Source: CAJCIY01 sp964245825
Lineage (GTDB): Bacteria; Actinomycetota; Actinomycetes; Mycobacteriales; CAJCIY01
Direction of reading: 5' to 3'
Length of the DNA: 64,000 nt
Assembly (NCBI GenBank): GCA_964245825.1
Contig: CAXTNT010000005.1
Location: forward strand, 1 to 64,000
How positions within the stretch are numbered: position 1 is the first letter of the stretch; each line of letters starts with the position of its first letter. The notes under the pieces were generated by a model. That model was not told the DNA's origin, ran no database searches, and saw nothing but the letters and a program-made list of their open reading frames with translations. A program made the position numbers and the translations under genes. Positions 16,727 through 24,984 of the stretch are shown one piece after another.

Positions 16727-16775
16727 TGGATCGTCACCTGTGTATAGTACGCCCATCCGTCGTCGAGGAGGCACC

Positions 16776-17681
16776 ATGTCGAACGCGTCAGAGCTCACGA
16801 CCCCCGGTGGGTTCCACCTCTCGTTCCTGCGGGCCGGCGACGGCGGCGCGGGCAAGCCGCTGCTCGTGCTCCTGCCTGGCGGGACCTACACCGCGGCCTA
16901 CTTCGACGTCGAGGGCCATTCGCTGCTCGACGCAGCCGCCGCTCGCGGGTTCCAGGCCGTGGCCATCGACCGGCCGAACTACGGCGGTAGCGACTCGCTG
17001 CCCGACGACCAGACCACCTTCGCCGAGAACGCGCGCATCCTGTCCGAGGCGATCGGCGAGCTGTGGTCCGCCGCTCCCGCCGACAGCCCGGGCGTCGTGA
17101 TCATCGCCCACTCCATCGGCGGCGCGATCGGCGTACACATCGCCGCCGCCGAGCGGGACTGGCCGCTCCTCGGACTGGCCTTCTCCGGGGTCAACGAGAC
17201 GTCGCCGGACCACGTCGTGCAGGCGTGGCAGTCAGTGCCGGCGGGTGTTCGGGTCGAGCTGACCAACGAGCAGCGGCGCACCTTCATGTACGGACCGGAT
17301 GGCACCTTCGATCCCGCCGTGCTCGAGGCGGCCGCCGGCAGCGGCGGTGCCGCTCCGCTGCCAGAGCTGCTGGAGATCGTCGGGGGTTGGGTGACCGATA
17401 TCCCCGCGCTGACGGCGCGGGTCAACGTCCCCCTGCACTACACGCTCGCCGAGAACGACGGACTGTGGCTGACCGGCAAGGACCGGGTGGACGCCTTCGT
17501 CGCACGGTTCAGCAGGGCACCGTTCGTGGAGAGCCAGCAGATCGACGGAGTCGGGCACAACATCGACCACCACTACGCCGGCCCGGAGTTCCATCGCTCC
17601 CAGCTCGACTTCGCCGAGCGCTGCGGTCGTCAGGACGCGGCCGAGCAGGTCGGCGCGGAGAGCCTGCACGACTCCGTCTGA
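16776..17681 (+). CDS. Alpha/beta-hydrolase (possible thioesterase or esterase)
   Basis: A 301-residue protein with LLPGGTYTAAYFD (oxyanion region), DRPNYGGSD, the nucleophile elbow IIAHSIGGAIG (Ser about 112) and a terminal His in GVGHNIDHH. The ATG follows GAGGAGG at good spacing. First gene of the plus-strand operon, 45 bases before the hydroxylase-ligase fusion. Given that neighbour, which probably handles activated aromatic acids, thioester hydrolysis is a reasonable guess but cannot be shown from sequence. Confidence 0.8.
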   Translation: MSNASELTTPGGFHLSFLRAGDGGAGKPLLVLLPGGTYTAAYFDVEGHSLLDAAAARGFQAVAIDRPNYGGSDSLPDDQTTFAENARILSEAIGELWSAAPADSPGVVIIAHSIGGAIGVHIAAAERDWPLLGLAFSGVNETSPDHVVQAWQSVPAGVRVELTNEQRRTFMYGPDGTFDPAVLEAAAGSGGAAPLPELLEIVGGWVTDIPALTARVNVPLHYTLAENDGLWLTGKDRVDAFVARFSRAPFVESQQIDGVGHNIDHHYAGPEFHRSQLDFAERCGRQDAAEQVGAESLHDSV

Positions 17682-17726
17682 CCTCCGCCGCCCCTGGCAC
17701 CGAACCCCAGAAGCGAAGGACGCAGC

Positions 17727-20700
17727 GTGCAGCTCGACCGGGTCCACATCGTTGGCGGGGGTCCCGCCGGGCTGTTCACCGCCGCGTTGCTGAGGCACCA
17801 CTTTCCCTCCTCGAGCGTCGTGGTCCACGAGCGGACGGTTCCCGACGAGACGTTCGGCTTCGGCGTCGCCTTCACCCGGAAGACCCTGGAGCTGCTCGCC
17901 GCGGCGGACAACGAGGTGGTGGCCGCGATCCGCGAGGTCAGCATCGACATGCCTCCGCAGGAGATGCGCATCGGGACGGCCTCGGTACGCAGTGGCGGCA
18001 ACGCCGGCGGCATCACCGTCGCTCGGGCCGACCTGCTGCGCAGCCTGCTCGAGCAGGCCGAACGTGCCGGCGTCGAGGTCCGCCTCGGTACCCAGGTCGG
18101 ACTGGACGACGTCACCGACGCCGACCTGGTCGTAGCCGCTGACGGCGTCTTCAGCGCCATCAGGTCTGGGCTGGCCGAGGAGTTCGGGGCGCAGGTGGTC
18201 CCCAGCCGAGGTCTGTTCATGTGGCTCGGCGCTGACACGCAGCTCGACACCAACCTCTTCGCGCCGGCCCGGACCGAGCACGGGCTGTTCAACATCCACT
18301 GCTACCCGTACGCGACCGACCGCAGCACGATCGGCGTGGAGACCGACGAGGCAACCTGGCGGCGCGCCAGTATGGACGTCTTCACCGACGACACCCCCGC
18401 GGGCGAGTCGGACAAGCAGAGCCTCGCGTACCTGCAGGACGTCTTCGGCCCGGTGCTGGGCGGGGCCACCCTGCTCGGCAACCGGTCGCGCTGGATGCGG
18501 TTCCCCACCGTCCGCGCCGACCGGTGGAGCCACCGAAACATCGTGCTGGTCGGCGACGCGGCGCATACGGCGCACTACTCGGTGGGCAGCGGGACCAAGA
18601 TGGCGATGGAGGATGCCGCCGAGCTGGTGCGGTCCCTCGTCGACCACCAGGACGCATCGCTGCAGGCTGCCTTGGCCGGCTACGAGGCAGCGCGTCGCCC
18701 TCGCGTGGAGCACCTCCAGGAACTCGCGGACCGGAGCCGCTGGTGGTGGGAGTCGCTCGAGACGCGACTCGACCTCCCCGTCGAGACTCTGATGCTCGCC
18801 TATCTGAGTCGCGGCGGGGCAGTGCACGCGACTCGGCTGGCCGGCGTCGACCCCGACCTCGTGGACCGGGCACTGGCCGGTTCCGGTCTGCGCGGGAGTG
18901 CCGCGGCCGCACCCGAGCTGGGCTCGGACGTGGCCGGAACCCCCTGGGAAGGACGCGGACACCACCTCGCCGGCCGGCGGTTCGACGCCGGAGAGGGCCT
19001 GCGGGCCCGGGAGGTCGACGGCGACGTCGCGGACCCGTGGGGACCGGACGCCGACACCCGGATCGCTGACCTGAACGCGACCCAGTCCGCTGACGACGAC
19101 GTCGTCGTGCTGGTCGGCGATCCCGGCCGCGGACACGTCCTCGACCGGTTGGCGTTCGCGGAACGGGTTCGCCGCGAGTTGGCCGTACCCGTCGCCGTCG
19201 CTGCGCCGGCGTCCTGCCTCGACGACGTCGTCGACGGCCTGATCGCCCAGCGGATCGATCTGTACCGGATCGACGAGCCACGTGCGACGGATGTCGAGGG
19301 CGTGGTCGGCTACCCGCCGGACTTCGCCGCCCGGTATCGCGCCGCCGGCCTCTGGCGCGATCGGACCCTGAGCGGCGAGTTCGCGGAGATCGCCGCGCGC
19401 TACCCGGACAACCTCGCGCTGGCGACGCCGGACGAGTCCTGGACCTACGCCGAGCTGGCGCGACGAGCCGAGAACGTGGCCGCCGGGTTGATCCGGGCTG
19501 GTCTCCAGCCGGGTGAGCGCGTCATCCTGCAGATCAGCAACAGCGCCCACGCCGTTGCCGCCTGGTACGGTATCCTGCGCGCCGGCCTCGTCCCTGTCTG
19601 CACTCTCGCGATTCACCGCGAGCACGAGATCGGTCAGATCGCCGAGAAGACGCAGGCGACAGCACACCTGGTCCAGGCCGACTTCCCCGGCTACGACCTC
19701 GTCGGCCTGGCTCGGACGATGGCCGGCCAGGTTACGAGTCTGCGCCTGCTGCTCACCGTCGGAGACGGCGCCGGGCGAACCGCGGAGGCCGTGGCGATCG
19801 AAAGCCTCGAGAGCCAGGCCATCACCCCGGACGAACGCCGCCACCTGGATGCCATTGCGGCGGCCACCGACCTCACCGCGCCGGCGGTCCTCCAGCTGTC
19901 CGGCGGGACCACCGGGACCCCGAAGGTCATCCCGCGCCTGCATCCGGAGTACTGGTACAACGCCAGAGCCACGGCCCAGTGGTGGTCGATGGGGCCGACG
20001 GACCGGCTTGCCTTCGCCCTCCCCATCGCCCACAACGCCGGCGTCGCCAACGCGCTGTTCGCCGCCCACTCCGTCGGCGCCGCGCTGTTGCTCTCGACGC
20101 CGCAACCGGACCAGCTCCTGCCTCTGATGGCCCGGCACGGAGCAACGTGGCTGATGAGTCCGCCGGGGATCATGCGCGAATACCAGCAGGACGGCCGCTT
20201 CGCCGAGGCCACCTCGTTGCTGCGGACATGTGTCCTGACCGCAGCGCCCGTCACGCGCGAGCTGTTCGACGGCCTGCAGGCCTGCGGGGTCCACGTCACG
20301 CAGGCGTTCGGCATGTCCGAGGGCCTGTTTGTCTTCACACCTCTGGACGCCGGCGCCGAGCTTCGTGCCCGCACCGTGGGCAGCCCCATCAGCCCCGCCG
20401 ACGAGGTGCGTCTGCTCGAGCCGGGAACTGAGGACGAGGTGCCGGACGGCGAGGTCGGTGAGCTCTGTGTACGGGGGCCGTACACGGTCCGCGGCTACCT
20501 CGCCGAACCCGAACGCAACGCCGAGGCATTCACCAGCGACGGCTTCTATCGGTCCGGCGACCTGGCCATGCGACTGCACATCGGCGACGAAGTCGGCTAC
20601 GTGCTGAGTGGACGGACGAAGGACCTCATCAACCGCGGCGGAGAGAAGATCAATGCCGACGAGATCGAGACACTCCTCCTGCAGCATCCGGACATCGCCG

Positions 20701-20960
20701 ACGCGGCCCTGGTGGCAGTTCCCGACGACCGGCTCGGCGAGCGAGCGTGCGCGTTCGTCGTGGTGGCGGACGGAGCCCAGGAACCCACCGTCGCCACCCT
20801 GGCCGCCTTTCTCGGAGAGCGGGGCGTCGCCAAGTTCAAGTGGCCCGAACGTGTCGAGGTCATCGACGCCCTGCCTCGGACCAGCATCGGCAAGGTCAAG
20901 AAGCTGACTCTGCGCGACCTGGCCGCCAGCTCGACCCGTGCGGGGTCGTCGACCTCGTGA
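17727..20960 (+). CDS. Fusion of aryl-CoA FAD hydroxylase and aryl-acid AMP ligase
   Basis: A 1077-residue protein. Residues 1 to about 390 are an FAD hydroxylase: HIVGGGPAGLF (FAD motif at 8-17), DLVVAADGVFSAIR and NIVLVGDAAHTAHY followed by VGSGTKMAMEDA, the signature of salicylyl-CoA 5-hydroxylase and anthraniloyl-CoA monooxygenases. Residues from about 525 are an ANL adenylating enzyme of the EntE/DhbE type: DFAARYRAAGLWRD opening, LQLSGGTTGTPKVIPR (P-loop, about 722), GMSEGL and catalytic Lys in PRTSIGKVKK (about 1052). The linker (about 400-520) has RDRTL-adjacent and VVVLVGDPGRGHVLDRL parts I cannot place. In Streptomyces sp. WA46, salicylate is activated by a separate AMP ligase (SdgA) and hydroxylated as the CoA ester (SdgC); here both activities appear on one chain. 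No separate CoA ligase is nearby. The ring substrate is unproven. Confidence 0.85.
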   Translation: MQLDRVHIVGGGPAGLFTAALLRHHFPSSSVVVHERTVPDETFGFGVAFTRKTLELLAAADNEVVAAIREVSIDMPPQEMRIGTASVRSGGNAGGITVARADLLRSLLEQAERAGVEVRLGTQVGLDDVTDADLVVAADGVFSAIRSGLAEEFGAQVVPSRGLFMWLGADTQLDTNLFAPARTEHGLFNIHCYPYATDRSTIGVETDEATWRRASMDVFTDDTPAGESDKQSLAYLQDVFGPVLGGATLLGNRSRWMRFPTVRADRWSHRNIVLVGDAAHTAHYSVGSGTKMAMEDAAELVRSLVDHQDASLQAALAGYEAARRPRVEHLQELADRSRWWWESLETRLDLPVETLMLAYLSRGGAVHATRLAGVDPDLVDRALAGSGLRGSAAAAPELGSDVAGTPWEGRGHHLAGRRFDAGEGLRAREVDGDVADPWGPDADTRIADLNATQSADDDVVVLVGDPGRGHVLDRLAFAERVRRELAVPVAVAAPASCLDDVVDGLIAQRIDLYRIDEPRATDVEGVVGYPPDFAARYRAAGLWRDRTLSGEFAEIAARYPDNLALATPDESWTYAELARRAENVAAGLIRAGLQPGERVILQISNSAHAVAAWYGILRAGLVPVCTLAIHREHEIGQIAEKTQATAHLVQADFPGYDLVGLARTMAGQVTSLRLLLTVGDGAGRTAEAVAIESLESQAITPDERRHLDAIAAATDLTAPAVLQLSGGTTGTPKVIPRLHPEYWYNARATAQWWSMGPTDRLAFALPIAHNAGVANALFAAHSVGAALLLSTPQPDQLLPLMARHGATWLMSPPGIMREYQQDGRFAEATSLLRTCVLTAAPVTRELFDGLQACGVHVTQAFGMSEGLFVFTPLDAGAELRARTVGSPISPADEVRLLEPGTEDEVPDGEVGELCVRGPYTVRGYLAEPERNAEAFTSDGFYRSGDLAMRLHIGDEVGYVLSGRTKDLINRGGEKINADEIETLLLQHPDIADAALVAVPDDRLGERACAFVVVADGAQEPTVATLAAFLGERGVAKFKWPERVEVIDALPRTSIGKVKKLTLRDLAASSTRAGSSTS

Positions 20961-20979
20961 CCCGCCGCCACCGCCACTC

Positions 20980-21747
20980 GTGACGGCAACCGGCAGTGGA
21001 CGAGCCAAGGCCGGGGCGAGCCTGCGCGCCGGCGCCACCCGTACGGCCATCCTCGACAGCGCCGCGCGACTGTTCGCCACCAAGGGCTTCGATGGGACGT
21101 CGCTGCAGGACATCGCCGACTCGCTCGGGCTCACCCGCCCCGCCGTGTACCACTACTTCGCCAGCAAGGACGACATGCTGGCAACCCTCGTGGCCGACAC
21201 CAGCGGTCTGGCAGCCGAGAAGCTGGCCCAGATCCGGAAGGACCCGGCCCTCACCAGCACGGCGAAGCTCCGCGCCGTCACCGCAGCGATCGTCCGTGAG
21301 CGGCTCGATGCACCTGGCCAGTTCCGGATGCTCGAGCGATCCGAGGACTCGCTGCCCGAGCCGACGGCCAGGCGGCACCGTGCAGCTCGTCGAGCCGTCC
21401 TGGCCGAGGTGGTCGGGGTCCTGCACGAGGGCATCCTGAACGGTGAGTTCCGCTCCTGCGACGAGCGTCTCGGGGCCTTGTCGATCCTCGGGATGTGCAA
21501 CTGGGTGGCGTGGTGGCACCACCCCGAATCCGCAGGGTCGCTCGACGCCATCGTGGACGCGCTGGCCACGAATGCCACGGCGATGTTCGCGGGGGAAGGA
21601 CGCCGCGTCCCCGACGACGGGGGTCTGCCGGGGGCACTTGCCCTGGTACGGCAGGACCTGGATTACCTCGAGCGCCTCATGGCCCAAAGAGTCGTGACGG
21701 CCGAGCCGACGGAAGCCTCCGATCGCGAGTTCGGCGGATCGCCCTAG
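20980..21747 (+). CDS. TetR-family regulator
   Basis: A 255-residue protein. The N-terminal HTH is clear: RTAILDSAARLFATKGFDGT, SLQDIADSLGLTRPAVYHYF, ASKDDML. The large C-terminal domain ends with a Glu/Asp-rich tail. The start is uncertain: the GTG at 20980 is chosen, an in-frame GTG at 20938 is possible, and neither has a good ribosome binding site. Translation may be coupled to the upstream fusion gene, which ends 20 bases earlier. It is the likely ligand-responsive repressor of both divergent operons through the site at 16711. Confidence 0.85.
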   Translation: MTATGSGRAKAGASLRAGATRTAILDSAARLFATKGFDGTSLQDIADSLGLTRPAVYHYFASKDDMLATLVADTSGLAAEKLAQIRKDPALTSTAKLRAVTAAIVRERLDAPGQFRMLERSEDSLPEPTARRHRAARRAVLAEVVGVLHEGILNGEFRSCDERLGALSILGMCNWVAWWHHPESAGSLDAIVDALATNATAMFAGEGRRVPDDGGLPGALALVRQDLDYLERLMAQRVVTAEPTEASDREFGGSP

Positions 21748-21779
21748 ACCGAACCGGATGGCCGAGCCCGCGGGCCGTC

Positions 21780-22946
21780 TCAGCCGGTGACGGTGAGGGT
21801 GACGCTCGTCGTGGTGTAGTTGATCCGGACGAGGGGTCCCTGATCGGTGCAGGTGTCGCCGCCGACTGCTCGCACCGTCCCGCCGTTGGTGATCTTGGCT
21901 CCGCTGTTGTCGGTGAAGATGCCCTTGATTGCCGTGCCGGTGATGAACGTGTACACGGTGCCCACCGGCACGTCGCAGCCGACCGTCGGTGCGAAGTGGA
22001 TGCTCGCGAGGTTGACCGCGCCGTGTGCGTCCAGGACCGGATAGTCGGTCCCGGGGACCGGGGGCCCGCCGCCGGCGTCCGTACCGAAGTTGTCTGCGGC
22101 GAGGTAGGAGGCCTTGTCGAAGGTGAGCTTCCCGTTGACGGTGGTGGTGCCCGGCTCGCCACCCCCCGCGCTGCCGAGCTGAAATTGGCTGCGGCTGGTG
22201 GTGAGACTGCCGGTCGTGGTGTCGATGGTCGCCACCGAGGCGTCGGTGACGGTGACGGCGGCCTTCGAGGCGCCGTTCAGCGGCTCTTCGACGGCGAGGT
22301 TGCCATTGCCGCTGTATTGGCCTTTGGTGGTGCCGGTGAAGGCGAACTTCCCGACTTCCACGTCACCACCGTTGAGTTCCAGCGAGGCGAGGTTGGAGGC
22401 TTTGATGGTCAGCGGCTCGGCCCCGGTGATGGCCGCCGCGCTGATGGTGTCGGCCTGCGACATCGTCCACTTGCCTGGTTTGCTCAGCGCGATCGGCAGG
22501 GAGAGGTAGATGAAGGTCACATCCGGCCCGGCGGTGGTGTCCACGCTCGTGGCCAACGGGCCGGCCAGCGTGATGCCGTTGCCGGACAGGCCGTAGGCGT
22601 AGCTGGGCTGTGTGGACGCTCCCGGCAGCACGATCGTCAGCGCGGTGACGGTCAGGCCGTTCAGGTCGTTGTTCGGGAAGCTGCAGGAGCCGTCGTCCAC
22701 GCAGGCCAGAGCCGGGAACACGTACGCGGCCGTGCTGCCCGAGACTGGCGCGACACCCCCCTGCCAGTTGCCCGCGTCGGACCAGTTGGCGTTCCCGTTC
22801 GCCACGTCGTCGGCGCCGGACCAGGTGAATGTCGTGGGCTTCGCCGCGTGGGCAAGCCCCACCGCCGGGCCGACAACCGTCGCGAGACCTGCGGCCGCGG
22901 CGAGAACAGCCAACCGGGCCCTGCGTCGAACAGTGAGAGCGCGCAT
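21780..22946 (-). CDS. Secreted beta-helix-like protein
   Basis: A 388-residue protein. The start is the ATG of MRALTVRRRARLAVLAAAAG, with AGGA 6 bases upstream; the signal peptide probably ends at AHA-AKP (about residue 34). The mature start has the W-G-NANW-AGNW-GG-P pattern also seen in the protein at 11039. Strand-rich repeats rich in Thr, Gly and Ala follow (LTIKASNLASLELNGGDVEV). The C-terminal GTVYTFITGTAIKGIF...SVTLTVTG matches passenger-type beta-helix endings. No anchor is visible. Function unknown. It is convergent with the TetR gene, and a tandem repeat sits in its leader. Confidence 0.7.
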   Translation of the reverse strand: MRALTVRRRARLAVLAAAAGLATVVGPAVGLAHAAKPTTFTWSGADDVANGNANWSDAGNWQGGVAPVSGSTAAYVFPALACVDDGSCSFPNNDLNGLTVTALTIVLPGASTQPSYAYGLSGNGITLAGPLATSVDTTAGPDVTFIYLSLPIALSKPGKWTMSQADTISAAAITGAEPLTIKASNLASLELNGGDVEVGKFAFTGTTKGQYSGNGNLAVEEPLNGASKAAVTVTDASVATIDTTTGSLTTSRSQFQLGSAGGGEPGTTTVNGKLTFDKASYLAADNFGTDAGGGPPVPGTDYPVLDAHGAVNLASIHFAPTVGCDVPVGTVYTFITGTAIKGIFTDNSGAKITNGGTVRAVGGDTCTDQGPLVRINYTTTSVTLTVTG

Positions 22947-22958
22947 TCGTGTCCTGTT

Positions 22959-22995
22959 CGAGGTGTGCTGAGCTCGAGGTGTGCTGAACTCGAGG
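22959..22995 (-). repeat. Tandem 16-bp repeat in a leader region
   Basis: CGAGGTGTGCTGAGCT (22959-22974) and CGAGGTGTGCTGAACT (22975-22990) are adjacent copies that differ at one base, followed by a partial third copy CGAGG. The block begins 13 bases upstream of the start codon of the secreted protein gene, inside its presumed 5' leader. It might bind a regulator or have arisen by slippage. Confidence 0.7.
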
Positions 22996-23116
22996 CTGCT
23001 GACGACATCCGCCAGCATGCCGCGATCCTCGCCGGTGATGCGCTGACCCGCAACCTCCGAACGGCGTAACGCTCCGTATCGCGCCACCGCGGAACCCACG
23101 CTTACGGCCGCCGCGA

Positions 23117-23743
23117 TCAATCCCGCGGGTGGGTCGTCGGGGCGCGCAGGCCGCCAAGCAGGCTCTCCACCAGCACGCCGACGGCCTCGCGCGCGGCAAC
23201 CGCGTCGTCTGCCTCGGCGACGTACAGGCATGCTTCGGTCAGCGCGCCGGTCAGCATCAGAGACAGTGGCCGGAGCGGCATGGTCACGAGCACGCCGTTG
23301 CGCATCGCCTTGCGGAGCGCGCCACGCAGCGCCACCGTGCTGAACCGCGTCTCGATGGCGCGGGCGGCCTCCCAGCCGAGGACGCCCCGGGCGTCGATCA
23401 TGGCTATCTGCCGCACAGCGGGATCGTCGTGCGCCTCGACCCAGTGACGGCACCCGTCGACGAGCGCCTGCCAGGGGTCCGGCTGCAGGAAGTCGACGAC
23501 CGCCGCGTCGGACACCGTGCGCTGAACCTGCTCGAAGACGGCTCGGAACAGGGCGTCCTTGTCCGCGAAGTGGTGGTAGAGCGCGCCCTTCGTCACCCCC
23601 GCCGCGGCCACGATCTCCTCTGTCGAGGCTGCGGCGAAGCCTTTGCTGCCGAAGAGTTCTCGGGCTGCCGTCAGCAACGCCCCTCGGGTGCTCTGACCCT
23701 GCTGGAGACGTCTGTCCTTGACTTCCGTACCGGCGGTATGCAT
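23117..23743 (-). CDS. TetR-family regulator
   Basis: A 208-residue protein with a standard TetR HTH: STRGALLTAARELFGSKGFA, STEEIVAAAGVTKGALYHHF, ADKDALF. The C-terminal ligand domain shows a KTR/AcrR-like pattern (WVEAHDDPAVRQIAMIDARG, VLGWEAARAIE). The ATG is chosen over a TTG three codons upstream. It is divergent from the nickel-binding-family gene at 23803; the CGTACC-CTT-GGTACG palindrome between them is its probable operator. Confidence 0.85.
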   Translation of the reverse strand: MHTAGTEVKDRRLQQGQSTRGALLTAARELFGSKGFAAASTEEIVAAAGVTKGALYHHFADKDALFRAVFEQVQRTVSDAAVVDFLQPDPWQALVDGCRHWVEAHDDPAVRQIAMIDARGVLGWEAARAIETRFSTVALRGALRKAMRNGVLVTMPLRPLSLMLTGALTEACLYVAEADDAVAAREAVGVLVESLLGGLRAPTTHPRD

Positions 23744-23770
23744 ACTCCCCAACCATCGGAATGTTAGTTA

Positions 23771-23785
23771 CGTACCCTTGGTACG
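23771..23785. promoter_or_regulatory. CGTACC-CTT-GGTACG operator candidate
   Basis: A perfect 6-3-6 inverted repeat in the 59-bp gap between the divergent TetR gene and the nickel-binding-family gene, 28 bases from the TetR start and 18 bases from the other. Position and form fit a TetR autoregulatory site. Confidence 0.55.
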
Positions 23786-23802
23786 CTACCGCAGGAGGAG
23801 TC

Positions 23803-24075
23803 ATGCCCAAGTACGTCATCGAGCGCCAGCTGCCCGGCGCCGGGAAGCTCTCGGCCGAGGAGCTGCACGACATCAGCGCCACCTCGAACACGGTGATCGC
23901 CAATCTGGGCCCAGAAATCCGCTGGCTGCACAGCTACGTCACCGACGACAAGATCTACTGCGTGTACGTAGCGCCGGACACCGACATCCTCTACGAGCAC
24001 GCGCGGTGCGGCGGGTTTCCTGCCGACAGCATCACGCCGATCGCGGCAGAGCTCGACCCGTCCTCGGGCGACTGA
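23803..24075 (+). CDS. SCO4226/DUF4242-family (nickel-binding type) protein
   Basis: A 90-residue protein opening MPKYVIERQLPGAGKLSAEE. The rest carries WLHSYVTDDKIYCVYVAPD and LYEHARCGGFPADSI. This is the DUF4242 / SCO4226 family, for which a nickel-binding structure from Streptomyces coelicolor is known; the conserved His and Glu residues are present. The physiological role is unclear. The ATG lies behind GCAGGAGGAG. It is under the divergent operator with the TetR gene and ends one base before the next start, so it is co-transcribed with the secreted gene at 24077. Confidence 0.8.
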   Translation: MPKYVIERQLPGAGKLSAEELHDISATSNTVIANLGPEIRWLHSYVTDDKIYCVYVAPDTDILYEHARCGGFPADSITPIAAELDPSSGD

Positions 24076-24076
24076 C

Positions 24077-24805
24077 ATGCACCTGGTCGTCGCCGCTGGG
24101 CTTACCGCGACTCTGACCCTGGCCGCGACCCCGGCGGGTGCCACCGCCCGACCGGCGGAACCAGCGCCCGCGACCGTTCCGACGCCGTCCGTCGCAGGGG
24201 CCAAGGACGAGACCACGCTCGGCGCCGGCTACCTCAGTGCGCCTGGGCAGGAGCAATTCGCCTCGACCCAGTTCGTCGTCCCGCGGCTCACGTGTACGGC
24301 GGACGGCGTGGCCTTCTTCGGAACCACGGGCTTCAGCGCGAACGGGACGATCGACGCCTACGCAGCTGCGGCCGTGCAATGTTCCGGTGGCGTCGAGCGG
24401 GTTTATGCCGAGTACGACGATGCGGTCAATGGCAAGTTCAGCAACAATACCGTCATCAGTCCCGGCGACACCGTCGACACACGCGTGGACGAGACCTCGA
24501 CCGAGACGTACCTCGAAACCCTCGATGTCACCACGGGTCAGGACATCCACACGCAGGACGCTCCGCATTCCATCGACGCCCGGTTTCTCCTCGGCCTCTT
24601 CAACAGCTCCGGAGTTGGTCAGACCATTTATTATGCTCTCCCGAACGTTGGAGCGGTTGCTTTCTCCGACAATCAGTTCGACGGCAACCTCAACAAAGCT
24701 GTCGCCGCCCGCACGGTTGAGAGGCTCCATGGAGTCGTCCGTGCCAAGGTCGGGCGCCTCCGTTCGCGCCACCAGGCATTCACGGTGACATGGAAGCACT
24801 CCTGA
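24077..24805 (+). CDS. Secreted protein, paralogue of the 8318 gene
   Basis: A 242-residue protein with a short signal peptide (MHLVVAAGLTATLTLAATPA, cleavage near AGA-TA). The mature domain is strand-rich: GAGYLSAPGQEQFASTQFVV, LTCTADGVAFFGTT, NGTIDAYAAAAVQCSGG, ETYLETLDVTTGQ, and FTVTWKHS at the C-terminus. It parallels the protein at 8318 along its length. The layout is distantly like peptidase G1 folds, but catalytic residues cannot be assigned. The start codon is one base past the stop of the nickel-binding-family gene, so it probably relies on coupled translation. The first codons lack the Arg-Arg typical of signal n-regions, so the true start could lie a little upstream. Confidence 0.7.
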   Translation: MHLVVAAGLTATLTLAATPAGATARPAEPAPATVPTPSVAGAKDETTLGAGYLSAPGQEQFASTQFVVPRLTCTADGVAFFGTTGFSANGTIDAYAAAAVQCSGGVERVYAEYDDAVNGKFSNNTVISPGDTVDTRVDETSTETYLETLDVTTGQDIHTQDAPHSIDARFLLGLFNSSGVGQTIYYALPNVGAVAFSDNQFDGNLNKAVAARTVERLHGVVRAKVGRLRSRHQAFTVTWKHS

Positions 24806-24860
24806 CGCTGCGTCGACGGCATGGTTCGGACGGGCCCATGAAGCGCCCCTCACAGCTCCC

Positions 24861-24880
24861 GCCAGCGCCAAGGGGCTGGC
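24861..24880 (+). terminator. Possible terminator hairpin
   Basis: GCCAGC (24861-24866) pairs with GCTGGC (24875-24880) across an 8-base loop, 56 bases after the stop of the secreted gene and before the diguanylate cyclase. No T-run follows. The stem is short, so support is modest. Confidence 0.3.
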
Positions 24881-24984
24881 TGTTGGACGTCTCGATCAGT
24901 GCGAGGACGACCGCAACTTCATGAACGGGGGCTGTCGGCCGATGCTTCTACCAGGCTCATCCGGAGGCGACGAGAGGCGACGAC

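Noticed and set aside
17232..21134. Very long open frame (about 1300 codons) on the minus strand opposite the fusion gene
   Set aside because: It is a high-GC mirror frame; the plus strand carries clear family motifs, and this frame has Arg/Gly/Val-rich composition without any.
22947..23903. Upstream extension of the secreted protein at 21780
   Set aside because: The extension lies opposite a TetR gene and would bury the signal peptide inside the protein.
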